This document shows positions 52,667 through 63,139 of a stretch of 64,000 bases of DNA, in pieces. Position 1 is the stretch's first letter. Each line of letters starts with the position of its first letter. The DNA comes from Himantopus leucocephalus. Lineage: Eukaryota > Chordata > Aves > Charadriiformes > Recurvirostridae. The stretch covers positions 57,949,051-58,013,050 of the forward strand of contig RSEF01000003.1 in assembly GCA_003993805.1 (NCBI GenBank). The letters are read 5' to 3'. Under the pieces are notes generated by a model. It saw only the letters and a program-made list of their open reading frames with translations, was not told the origin of the DNA and searched no databases. The position numbers and the translations under genes were made by a program.

Positions 52667-54455
52667 TTATCATAAGCATGTTGCATTAGTACATGTTACA
52701 GATAGCTACAACCACACCAACACAAAGGGTTAAAAATGGCCAATAAGGAGGTTATTCATCTGCTAGATTCTGTATCAGTTAATGACAATTGATTAATGTG
52801 CCAATTTAGGTACCCGGTTAATGTGCATCTGATGAAATCTAGTGGCATAGGAGCACTAAACTGGAGGCCATGAGATGGCCACCTGATAGATGCAAGCAAT
52901 TATGTCTAACTCCTCTGTGGGAGGTAGCTGCCTGGAGAGTGATGGGTTCCTGGAGAAAAGGTGAGAAAGCGAGGACTCTTGGTGGGTCTTCAAAGCCCCA
53001 CAGGTCCTGGAGAGAGCTGTGGGACATACTGCAGCACGGGCAGACTGCTTGGGAGAGAAAAGCAGAGAATTGCGCCTTTGTGCCAGGATGCTATTGCTTA
53101 ACTAGGGAGCCAAACAAGGGAAAAGCAAGCTGCCTGCATAAATGGAAGAGATTCCCTGGTTTGGAGATGGGGCTTTGCAGAGCTGCAAAACCTACAGGTG
53201 TCTGTCTGAGCCCAAGCAACACTGAGGGATGGGGACAAAACCACCTCAGAGCAGAAGCGCATATGCGTACCTTAAATCCTAGCAAGTATGCAAATGTTTT
53301 CCGCTGATTAAAGCTAAGAGAGATTGGTTTTGAATCCAGCGTGTTTGCTTTGAGTTTCACTTGGGCTGGGAAAGAGGAGCTATGCACTTGAGCAGCCACC
53401 AGGCAATGGTGCAGCTATAGGGAGCCAGTACTGACCCTTGTGGCTGGGGGTACAGGTGGGCAACAGCCTGTGCCAAAGAGCCCAAGGGAAGACGCAAAGC
53501 TGCACCTACTTAGACCTCAGAGAAATGAATAGCGTCAGATGGTGACTATTTCTATGTGGCAGACAGGTCCTAGTGTGTTTGCTGTGGCTGAATCCCAGCT
53601 GCAGGGCAGATGGGATTCATGGTGTACTTCAGTGTGCAGATGACAAGACCTACGGGAGCATACTACAGCTCCCTTCCTGCCCACATGCACAATTCCCTTC
53701 CAAAGAAGCCCTGGAAGATGGTAATGTGTACCCAGATCCCATCCTGACATGCAATTCAAATATAGTCACAGCCTTAGGTCAGCTGAGGATCAGAAATGTA
53801 AGGATTGCTAGAGTACGGGAAGTCCCAATTACAACAGCTTGATAAGCACTGAGTTCGGGTGCTTCATCAGGGCTGCGTGACAGGTAACCATTTATTAACT
53901 CTTGAAAGCTAACTATAAATGGAAACATCATATGATATATATGACCGAAATCTCTTCCTTTTGAACAGAAAATATTTCACCAGGAACCTACCAAAAAAAG
54001 AAATCTTTACAAAATACATGAATTATTTTCTTTCTTGTAGGTAATTAGATTATTGCATAGAAATTAACAAATGTGTATGAACAGATGCCATTATTACAAG
54101 ATTAAAGCAATGTCTCCCTGACTGCACATGGGCAAAAGAAAGATACAGGTATTAGGTGGCATTGAACAGCAGGCTGCAATTGTTATTTAAAAGTTAAATA
54201 TACATATATCCTAGCCATAAACTTATTTAATTTCTGAGTACAGAGCAACCCCATCTCGATCCATAGTTGCATGACACCAAAATACCTCAGTCTGTTTACG
54301 AACAATTTGGGGTAAGGACTGAGAAGATTAGGTCTGCACAGGTCCAAAGCTCTCTGTTCCCCTTCTCAAAATCTCATAGTCCATCAACCTGTATCCCAGT
54401 TTTCTTCAGCTATGAGGTGGTCCTGGCTCACAGCTCATTTCAGTCATAGGCACTT

Positions 54456-54530
54456 AAGACCTGGCTTCAATTCCTTGTTCATCCACAGACTTCCTGAACG
54501 ATTTTGGGCAAGCTTCTCCAACATCTGACC
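54456..54530 (+). repeat. MIR-type SINE relic
   Basis: 'agacctggcttcaattcct' and 'gattttgggcaagcttctcc' correspond to the MIR 'gacctgggttcgaatcctg' and 'accttgggcaagtcacttaacc' segments at the expected distance. Confidence 0.5.
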
Positions 54531-54799
54531 TCCTACAGGAACGGCTTGTACCATGCTCGCTCCCTACAGCTCAGCTGTGTAAGGATAAACCCACTGGAGG
54601 TTGTGTGAGACCCCAGTGATACAGTGTTAAGAGCCGACGAAGCAGCTAGCTCAGATAATCAGTGCCACCTCCTAGAGAAGAAAGCATTATGGGGTACATT
54701 AGAAGCATCACTAATGACACAGAACCCTAATGATCCTGTTCTCCAATGTACCTGATGTACACAGCCTGCTGCAGTAATGACATTTCACTCCCGGGAAAA

Positions 54800-54875
54800 T
54801 CGATGAGGATTCACAGAGGCACAGCAATCTGCCCAGGTAAGAAGCAAATAGAGAAAGCAGGGTAAACAGAGACCT
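54800..54875 (-). repeat. MIR-type SINE relic, reverse orientation
   Basis: 'gatgaggattcacagaggca', 'cagcaatctgcccaggta' and 'agaagcaaatagagaaagc' parallel the reverse MIR order 'gatgaggaaactgaggcaca', 'gacttgcccaaggtcac', 'agtggcagagccagg'. Confidence 0.4.
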
Positions 54876-56930
54876 CAGCGCCCAGCCATCAAACCACGTT
54901 GAGTTGACAAACCCGCGGAATCGATGTACAGCTTCAGCTGTGGTGTTTCCAATCATGACAAAGACGCCTAAGAACACATTTAGAAAATGTGAAATCTGGC
55001 TTGCCTCAGCGCAGATTTGTCACTGCAAAGATCTGACTCCGTAAGATGCCATTTTGGGCAAAATGTTTCACTTCCCTTTCACTATGTCTGTTTCTTCCCA
55101 CACAGAAACCATCATGCAGGTGTCTCTGGGAGAAGCTGTACTTGTTTTTAGATGCTGTGGGTTTGCGTAGTCAACGCCAACACTCTAAATATAAAGCTTC
55201 ATGCAATCCTTCTAAGTATCTACCAAGTCCCAGGGCAACAACCGTGGTGAGTGCAAGGGATCTGTGGCCCTCCAAAAGATGTTTCCTTCTGTGAAGTACA
55301 CTTCTCTCCACCAGTGGTGGGGCGGTTTCACAGGGAGGGAGGGAAGGACACTTTGAAGGCACGGGAATGGCAGCAGAAGATCTGGGCTCTCCTACAGAGA
55401 AATCCCAATTTTTCAGTCAGTAACAAAGACTACCATTTACTGCAAGAAGAGGCTTTATAAACCGCACCAAAATCCTTGAAAGTAACATCTCTGTAAATAC
55501 AAAGTTGTTAGATGCACATTCTTCAGGCTTTAGATATATGGAAACCATCTCTCCTCTGGCACATTCTTGAAAATTGCTAGGCAAAAGGGAAAGCCTCTTG
55601 AGGAAGTGCTGAACCGTATGCACGCAATACATGGGTTAGGGCTGAGGGTTCGGCATATGGCAGGACTGACCTCTAGCAGAAGCCTTCCCCAAGCCTCAGC
55701 AACAATTCCCAGCATCACCACGAAGAGTTTTGCCAAACACCTTTTCCCCACCTCACAGAGGCAGAAGAGTTTGAGACCGGGACAGTAACAAGGATGCTCT
55801 TTTCCTGGGAAGAAGTTACGGTTCAACCTGGAAATATTGTTAATATACCACTGTAAGTGCAGAGGATGACATATTTTGCTGAGAAACAACAGGAGCCTTT
55901 TGTTCCCCAGGAAGACTTTATCCTTGAGTAGCCCAGCCAGATGCAGAGGTTCTGACTCTTGCTGAAAGCTGCAAGGGGAGAAGCAACACCACTGAAGTCA
56001 ACAGATTTAAACTGATAGAAAACAAGAAGAGAGTGGGATCCAGACAGCAACGCGTGGTTGTTGTAGGTGGGGAGTTTCACAGCACAGATGGGTTTTCAGA
56101 GGGAGCAGGAAGGGGCTGGGCATACGCTGAGTATAGTGCAGAGAGAGTGGCAGGGCTGAGGGAGAGGAGGCACAGAGGCAGCCGCAGGGGAAAGCAGGGA
56201 TGCAGGGAGAGGTCAAGAAGGAGGTTTCAGCATATCATGAAGAGGGGTGCTCTGTGGGAGATAAAAGTGAGGACAAGAAAAACACCTCTAAATGCTTGAT
56301 TATTTAAGTAAACTCTAACTTGTTTCTGAATCCCAGCTTGTAGTGAACTCCTGTCTAGAAAGAGGTGTGGTATGTGTCCAGTTTTAAAAACAAACACAAG
56401 TTTTTCGCCTTTAGTTTTCCCACTGACCCTGCTATGGAGAGAGGCAGCTTTGTACACACCTAACTGCCTCCCTAGCCCTGGAAATCTTCAGAGGACTTGC
56501 TGGACTTGGATGTGCTTGAATGATTTATGCCATGCCCTGACATGACCAAAAGTAAATACATTTTAAATATCTGCTGGTGCCACCATGAGCACAGCTGCAC
56601 AGCTGGCAATGGGAGCCTCAGAAACAAGATGTCTAATGGCTTCTAGCATTTTTATGACTATTTAAACCAGCTCAGGACTGCTGGCAGGCTGGCTGCCTTC
56701 AGAGTACAATTAAATCTACTCAGAGTCAGGTCTAATTGACATGCTGGTAAAAACGCCATAAGTCTCAGACTCATTTGCGCTTTCTCCTCCCTCTTAGACA
56801 GCCATTACTTCTGTATCACTTCCCCTTCTTCCCTCGTCTTGCCCTCTCATGGGCACATGTACACACACAAACTGCGCTGCGGTTAGTCCTCCATGTCCTT
56901 CTCTTACTGGAAGCCAAACTCTCAGAGCCT

Positions 56931-56970
56931 ATCATAGAATCATAGAATTGTTGAGGTTGGAAGGGATCTT
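56931..56970 (-). mobile_element. CR1 LINE 3' terminus, running into a gap
   Basis: 'atcatagaatcatagaattg' followed by 'ttgaggttggaagggatct' is the CR1 3' end in reverse orientation. The remainder of the element is lost in the adjacent gap, which the repeat probably caused. Confidence 0.93.
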
Positions 56971-57070
56971 NNNNNNNNNNNNNNNNNNNNNNNNNNNNNN
57001 NNNNNNNNNNNNNNNNNNNNNNNNNNNNNNNNNNNNNNNNNNNNNNNNNNNNNNNNNNNNNNNNNNNNNN
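56971..57070. other. Assembly gap (100 N)
   Basis: A 100-N placeholder gap beginning within a CR1 element; its true size is unknown. Confidence 0.99.
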
Positions 57071-59469
57071 CTGCAGCCCAGCCGGGAGGGCGATGAGTCA
57101 AATCTCCTGCCCCTCCCCGCCCCCCGCGTTTCTCTTAAGGTTTGGGTTGCAGGCAAGAGGCTTTTCACCAGATTTACAACCGTGTGACTCAACGTTTTGG
57201 GAGGAAGATAGTCCTCCTGCCTTTCAGATCAGAAGCGGGAGTCACACCAGCTTTGGCAAAAGCAAAATCAAGCCCCGTGGTTTCATTTTCTGGTGTTTGT
57301 TTTACAGATAGGCTTTCACGACACAATTCATCTTTAAAATGATATTTTATGTTTTCACTGCTTTTTACAGGCAAATCATTTTATATTCTGACTTGAATTA
57401 AATCCTTGCTGCCCTGAAGCCACTGGCACAATAGCAAAGATAGACAGGACTTCACTCTATTTTTAACACATCCAGGGCCCCATTATCTAGCTATCAAATA
57501 TGAAAGTCCTGTTCAGACTGTATGAAAACATTTTAGCATCTACTGCTAGCATCAAAGCCTATCAAGCCTGAAAAGTGTCCATGTGAAATTAAGCTTCTTG
57601 CTTCCAACCAAGCAACCCAGTGCCCTCCTCTCAACACCAAGCCCCGTGCAGCTCCCCTGGCACGGTGGTTTTGTGGTCTTCCGGGCAGGCATACAGCTCA
57701 GGCACCCTTCCCCGTTCTCCAAGCAATCGATCTTGTACATGAGTCTCGTATGTCAGCCATTAGTCAGGTCAAAAGGTCTTTTCTGCTCAGCATCTCTCAG
57801 GGAATTGCCTTCATTATTTCCATTCCTTCCTCCCTCCGCTGACAGACCAGGCTGCTCCTTCCCAAGCTGCAGAGAGCTTTCCCAGAGGGACTGTGTTGCA
57901 AGAGTGAGAAGTGAGGGCTTCTCTTCACGGGGCGCAGCAGTGAGCCCCATGCTTACAGACCTTCCTGCGGGGGCCCAGTGGCTCCAGCGTCACCCAGGCT
58001 GGCACGCTGTACCCAGGTTTAGAGAGCTTCCTGCAGTCACACACACCCGTCTTGCGATATTCACAAAGTCTTACAAGGTACTATTTTTATTATTTACCCT
58101 TTGCAGCTTGCATCATTACAGATGTGACTGTGCACTGAGGACCTTTTCCCTCACTGGAGATTTCAGTAGCTGTGCCTGTGTGGGCTGGTGACATTTTCTG
58201 AACCTGTTTACAACTTAATCAGGAGAGTACTCATGACTGATATTTACCGAACTGTTTTCTACTTTTTTAAAAAAAAAATAATTTAAAGGAAGTGATAAAG
58301 TTCATTAAATGAAATACAGTTCCTGCTCCAAATCTCACCAAAGTCGATGGCAGGTCACTGATGTCAGTGGGCTTTGGGTCAGACCCCCGAGCTTTTTTTA
58401 AATCATTTTTCCTTCAAAGCATTTTGAGCCACAGAGCAGTTGTAACTTTGGTGTGCTCTACAGAATAAGCTTCAGAGAGTCTCCTTCAAAATTCCCACAC
58501 TAAGGAGCCACTCGGTGTCTGTAATCCTTTGGTGTGATCAAAAAGAAAAGGAGAACAGGAAGAAAACCAAAGATAAACTAGAAAATATACCATAGCAAGA
58601 GGTCAAAGGCGTTTAAGGATTCCTTTTGAGAAGCAAAGTGACATCTAAAGGGGTGAATGTAAAAGAAGACATAGAGAAAGTAGGTCAACATTGAATGTAA
58701 AAGAGATACGAAGAGGCTCCTATTGTGATATCAAAGTGCTCTTGTAAATCAGAGTAATGTGAACAGTCAGTCAGAAAGAATGATACCATGGAAGTCTCAA
58801 TGTTTATCAGCCTGTGACGTAATACACTTGTCAAGGTATACAAATGAAAATAGTAAAAAGTTATGCACTTCCCATTTTCACAGCCCTTTAGATATTTTTG
58901 GATTAAATGTAACAGCCGTGGTTAATGGCTCTGGAAACCAAAGTTCTGTTTCCATAGAACAGCGGTAAAGTATACACATCCTTCCTGGGTGGAGGCAGAT
59001 TAATTTAGTTGTCTGCTCATTCATTTTTGACTGTTCTGATGAGGTTGCCAAAGACACGTCCATTTGCGGGGATGATTTTGGNTCACAAGGGCTGTCCTAT
59101 GGCCTGCTGGGGTGGGATGCAAAAAGACGTAACTTGGGCATTGGGAAAGACGGGAGAAGCACCAGCGCAGGTGACAACGATGCTGGAAGCTCCCTCTCTG
59201 AACGCACGGGGCTGCCGCTCATGGCCCAGCATGCAAAGTGTCATCTGCTGGAGCGAGGCACCTTCAGCAGCGGCTTCCTCCGAAGCCATTCCAACGGCGA
59301 AGGACACAGCTACTTCAGGCTTCGGGCCAACGCTCTACCCTGGCACCCGCCGCGCACCGGCTGGCTGGAAGGAGCTGCAGAGCCATGACTGGTACACCCC
59401 CTGTCCTGCTCGGGAAGGGAAGGGAAACCGAGTTTGTGGTTGGAAGCAGGCGGGAAGGGCAAACCCAGA
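57071..59469. other. Intergenic region upstream of FUCA2
   Basis: It contains the L3-like relic at 58320 and an N at 59082. GC content rises after about 59090. A 202-codon plus-strand open frame (57583-58191) has no recognisable domain or splice context and is not called as a gene. No other feature is seen. Confidence 0.6.
58320..58387 (+). repeat. L3/CR1-like LINE 3'-end relic
   Basis: 'tcctgctccaaatctcac' followed by 'gtcagtgggctttgggtca' then 'gaccc' matches the order of the old amniote L3-type 3' end (tcctgctccaattgaagtcaatgg ... cttcaatgggctttggatcaggccc). It is diverged, consistent with an ancient insertion. Confidence 0.55.
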
Positions 59470-60010
59470 GCCCTTCACGGGCAGTCAGCAGGGTCAGGCT
59501 GTGTTTCGGCCGGCGGGCGGCGAGGAATAGCGCCAGCCCGCCTTGCGGCCCGGCCCCCGCCCCGCGGCTTGCCTGCCCCCGCCCGCCCCCCCGCCCGCCC
59601 CGAGCCGCTCCTCCCCGCAGCCCGCCGCCATGTCGGGCTCGCCGGGCCCCGCCGCGCTGCGGCCGCTGCTGTTGCTGCCCGGGCTGCTCCTGGCGGCGGG
59701 GGGCGGCGGCGGGCAGCCCCGCTACGAGCCCACCTGGGGCTCGCTGGACTCCCGGCCGCTGCCCGCCTGGTTTGACGAGGCGAAGTTTGGCGTCTTCATC
59801 CACTGGGGCGTGTTCTCGGTGCCCAGCTTCGGCAGCGAGTGGTTCTGGTGAGCTCCGCGGCCTGGCTCTCGCCCTGGCCCCCGCCTCGCTGGCCGCAGCG
59901 GCCTGCCCGGCCCGCGGGCCTCCCCGGCCGCGGTGCCCCGCAGCCCCCTCAGGCCCCCACAAGGCCCCGGGCGCTGTGGGGCCGGTGGGAGGGTGGCAAC
60001 GACAACAGCT
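59470..60010 (+). promoter_or_regulatory. FUCA2: CpG island with FUCA2 promoter and exon 1
   Basis: A GC- and CpG-dense block starts about 150 bp before the FUCA2 start codon and continues into intron 1. No TATA box is visible. Long antisense and out-of-frame open frames here (for example 215 codons on the minus strand) are by-products of GC-rich sequence. The transcription start and 5' UTR length cannot be set from sequence. Confidence 0.8.
59630..59847 (+). CDS. FUCA2: FUCA2 exon 1: signal peptide and start of GH29 domain
   Basis: FUCA2 is the plasma-type alpha-L-fucosidase (GH29), which removes fucose from glycans in the secretory or extracellular space. The ATG at 59630 has a good context (GCCGCC before it). 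Residues 1-25 form a signal peptide with a Leu-rich core ([13 protein letters not shown]). The conserved GH29 start follows: [14 protein letters not shown] around residues 47-60, then [10 protein letters not shown] to residue 73. By family knowledge the His in IHWG (residue 58) contributes to fucose binding. The exon ends TTCTG|GTGAGC after 59847, leaving two bases of a Trp codon that exon 2 completes. FUCA1 is the close paralogue, but exon 2 residues and synteny with PHACTR2 favour FUCA2. Confidence 0.93.
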
Positions 60011-62951
60011 GCTGCGGGCAGGGGGTACCAGCGATCTGAGGGTTTGGTTGGAGAGCAGCTCTTTGGGCAGGCGGGGGTTGGTTTGGTGTCCCCCCCATCC
60101 CCGCCGCCTCCAGCGATGTTTCGGTGTAAAGCCCCTCTGCAGGCTGACCCTGGAGCTGAGGCGTGTGGGAAGAGGCGTAATCCCAGCTGAGGCTGGTCAG
60201 TGAGACCGTGGACTTTATGGTGCCATTTATGAAGGGAGCAGAGGTCGATGTGCTTCTGGTACGTCTGACCATCTCTCTGCCCAGCCCTAAAACTCTTTGA
60301 GCGTGTTGGCGAACGTTAACCAAGTAAAGCAGAGGGCTCGTAGTGCTGAGAGATGCTGCAGCGCTGGTGAACGAGGCGGTTGGTTGAGTGGCGGAGGGAG
60401 GCCTCAGGGCCGCGACGAAGGGGTGGCTGAAGGAATGCTCCCCAGGCCCCGTGGGGACGGGCGCTGGGGGTCTCCCAGCCTGCGGAGGAGCCTTGAGCAG
60501 CTCTTGGCAGAGCGCGATGGTGCTGTCTGTGGGGAATGCAGGAGTCCATTGCTCCCTCCATCACTGCCCTTGCGTGGCAAACTGCCTGCAGTTCTCTTGC
60601 CCATGTTTTGTGCTGTTGATGGTTTTCTTCTCATTATTTTTATTAAAGAGTACTTTCTGCTTAAAAGAACCTAACACTCCAATCCTTCCAATAATTTTAA
60701 TTCAAAGGCTGAGTAAAACCTTTGGTTTGTGAGTTTTCACTGGTCCAGGCCCTTTGGCTGTAAGCATTTTCTTTTGCTATCTTCTTTACATGTTCTACCA
60801 AATACTTCCTGTATGACTTCAAGCAAGTCACATTATCATTTACAATATGAAGATAACAGCAGCTCTGTGGCAGAGCTATGGTAAACCTTAGATGCAATAT
60901 TTGTGTAACAAACCAACATCGATATAAACAAACCACCATTTTCTGACACTATTTAGTCTGTTCTTTTCAGAGTTATATTCAAAGGTTTCATCACTTTTTT
61001 AATCAGTTTCATCTGTTTACTAAATAAATTGCTTTCCTGGTGGGCATGGGAAAGAAGCTAGCTTTGGGTTCAAGCCTTACTCTGAGAGCTGTGCTCCAAT
61101 AGTGGTGCACAGATTCAGGATCAAGCCTTTGTTGTTGTTATAAAAAGACCCCAAAACACTCTAATGTAGTTGATGAAGTTGTTTTTTATATTCCTGTAAC
61201 CTCCCATCTTTAGGCATGTGTGGGTGTGGAGCTGCCTCAGGGCCTTCCTGGAAGCACGTGTAGTCAGATGATTGAGATCCTGCATTAGCAGCTTCAAATA
61301 GGAGGTCATAAACTCTCGTATCACCCAGCCTGTCTTCCTTCCCTCAGAGCTGCACAACCTTGGTCAGGATGTTTATATGATGTCATACTCATTTCTACTC
61401 ATGTCAGAGTAGAAATGCTCATGTTAGCAAACCATGCAACAAAGGGAGAGAACCAAGGATGTTACCTGTTTCGTCATGCAGTCACGTACTTTAAAATCAG
61501 AGTTGTTGGGGTTTCTTTTTCCAAGGCTCTTTCAATGAGGAAGGTTGTCTCAGCTTCTTTCTTCTAGATTTTTTTCCCTCTTGGCTGTCAGAGATCATGT
61601 TTGTTTATGCTGAAGTCTGTTTGGGAAGGTTACAACAATATAACTGTGGTCTTGCAGAACTGAGGTCAGAGTCCAGCTCAGGGCAGGGGAGAGAAACACA
61701 TCTCAAACATTCAGATTCTGGCCTGTTTTATTCCTTCACTTGCAATTTGTTTTCATTTATGTCTAAATTTGCCAACAGGATTTTTGATGCTTGGCTTCAT
61801 TCATAGAAAGGTGAATGTTTTCACACCCTTTTGCCATAACTATTAGCAGTCATACCGTATGTTGTTGTTAGAAGATCGCCAGCAATAAGGCTGTTCATGA
61901 GGTAAAGACTGTTGCATGGTATTTCTGAAGCTCCTCTTTCATTGCTAGATAGGGGACGGATGGACCAGGTTAAAAATAAATAGTGCTGTATTGGCGATTT
62001 AGGATCTCTGCCCACGATGAGGGTGAGAGACCACCCTCAGACCATAAAGTGGAGCTCCAGGCCTTGCTGTGGAGTACACCATTTGGAATAGTGATAGTAA
62101 TGGTCACTGTCCTGGGGAAGCACAGGATAGAAACTGTCCCTGTCTTTGCCAGTTGGGATGCAAAAAGAGATCATCAGCTTGTTTTTCCTTCTAGTTCCTA
62201 AATCTGCATGGACTGGTAGGTAGCTAGGTGTGTGCCTGTGTGCTAGAGCCTGTGACTGAGGTGCCTTCGTAAGTGTGTGGGGATCTTGTAGAGGCAGATT
62301 GTTGTTGTAGGATGCCTTTGCTTCAAAGCCCCAGCTGTGCAGCAGCTGCAGCCACGGCTCTCTCCTGCTCTGGGACTGGAGGCATCTGCTCACACATCAG
62401 GTCACACAGCTGCATTTGGCATAGAGGACTCTGAACCAGGAGAGAGGTAAAGCTGGTGGTCCGCATGCTTGTGGGTTGCAGGAGTTGCAGTTTTGGGGGG
62501 CAGAGCAGAGATGCCTCATGGCTGATGTGTGAGACTTGAGGAGGGTGGGTCACCTTAGTCCAGCAAAAGTGCATTCGTTGTGCCAGCTGAGCTGCTTACA
62601 TGGACGGTCTACCTCTGCTCTGTAGTACAGTTTTGGGATTTGCATACTGAACAAGACTGCTGTTTTTCCATTCTTAAAGTGCGGGTGCTTTGTGACATTG
62701 CTTGAAATGAAATCCCGGCACCTTTCCAAAATGGAGTGCTTGAAAGATGGAGAGCATGGGGAAAGAGGACAGAGAAAAGGAAATATTTGATAATTAATAC
62801 TATTCTGAAGCACTTTTATCTTCTTGCCAGTGTCACGTACCTCCAGTGCATGTGCCTCTCAATGTGAACACAAATAGGAGCTGATGATTTCAATTCTCCT
62901 TTCCTTGTCCAAAAATGCACCAGCAGACATGTTTTGTTCTATATTTTCTAG
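59848..62951 (+). other. FUCA2: FUCA2 intron 1
   Basis: It runs from the GTGAGC donor at 59848 to a pyrimidine-rich TATTTTCTAG acceptor ending at 62951. The first 160 bp are still CpG island. A MIR-like relic sits near 60803. No other exon or RNA gene is seen in these 3.1 kb. Confidence 0.9.
60803..60880 (+). repeat. MIR-type SINE relic in FUCA2 intron 1
   Basis: 'tgtatgacttcaagcaagtc', 'acattatcatttacaatatg' and 'aagataacagcagctctgtg' parallel the MIR 'tgtgaccttgggcaagtcac ... catctgtaaaatggggataata' order. Confidence 0.45.
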
Positions 62952-63139
62952 GTGGTACTGGCAGAAAGAAAAGAGAGAGCCCTATGTGAAATTTATGGAG
63001 GCAAATTACCCACCTGGGTTCAGTTATGAAGATTTTGGGCCAATGTTTACAGCAGAATTCTTTGATCCCAACCAGTGGGCAGATATTCTGAAGGCTTCTG
63101 GTGCAAAATACATTGTCTTAACTTCAAAACATCATGAAG
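62952..63139 (+). CDS. FUCA2: FUCA2 exon 2: GH29 catalytic domain continues
   Basis: After the acceptor AG at 62950-62951, the first base completes the split Trp. The frame then reads [15 protein letters not shown] and later [33 protein letters not shown] and HHEG. This closely follows vertebrate FUCA2 (WYWQKEK, then NQWADI and [15 protein letters not shown]). The His-His pair (residues 133-134) corresponds to the fucose-binding histidines of GH29 enzymes. The exon is 188 bp and ends GAAG|GTAAGT, leaving one base of a Gly codon (phase 1). The catalytic Asp and acid/base residues are encoded by later exons outside the window. The frame is intact, so the gene looks functional as far as it can be seen. 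Confidence 0.95.

Larger units (their letters stand above)
38763..56930. other. Intergenic region, FUCA2-proximal half
   Basis: No gene can be supported. The longest open frame outside the CpG islands apart from one at the window's left edge is 197 codons on the minus strand (42456-43049); it has no recognisable family. Blocks at about 43140-43620, 48480-48760 and 51540-51760 are AT-rich, complex (not simple repeat) and contain many homeodomain-type TAAT cores, a texture common in conserved non-coding elements. MIR-like relics lie at 52035, 54456 and 54800. The rest shows nothing I can name. Confidence 0.6.

Noticed and set aside
57583..58191. 202-codon plus-strand frame upstream of FUCA2
   Set aside because: No family resemblance, no plausible splice link to FUCA2 exon 1, and not supported by any repeat or retrocopy hallmark.
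59238..60203. 321-codon plus-strand frame and 215-codon minus-strand frame overlapping FUCA2 exon 1
   Set aside because: They are out of frame or antisense to a clear FUCA2 exon and owe their length to CpG-rich sequence.
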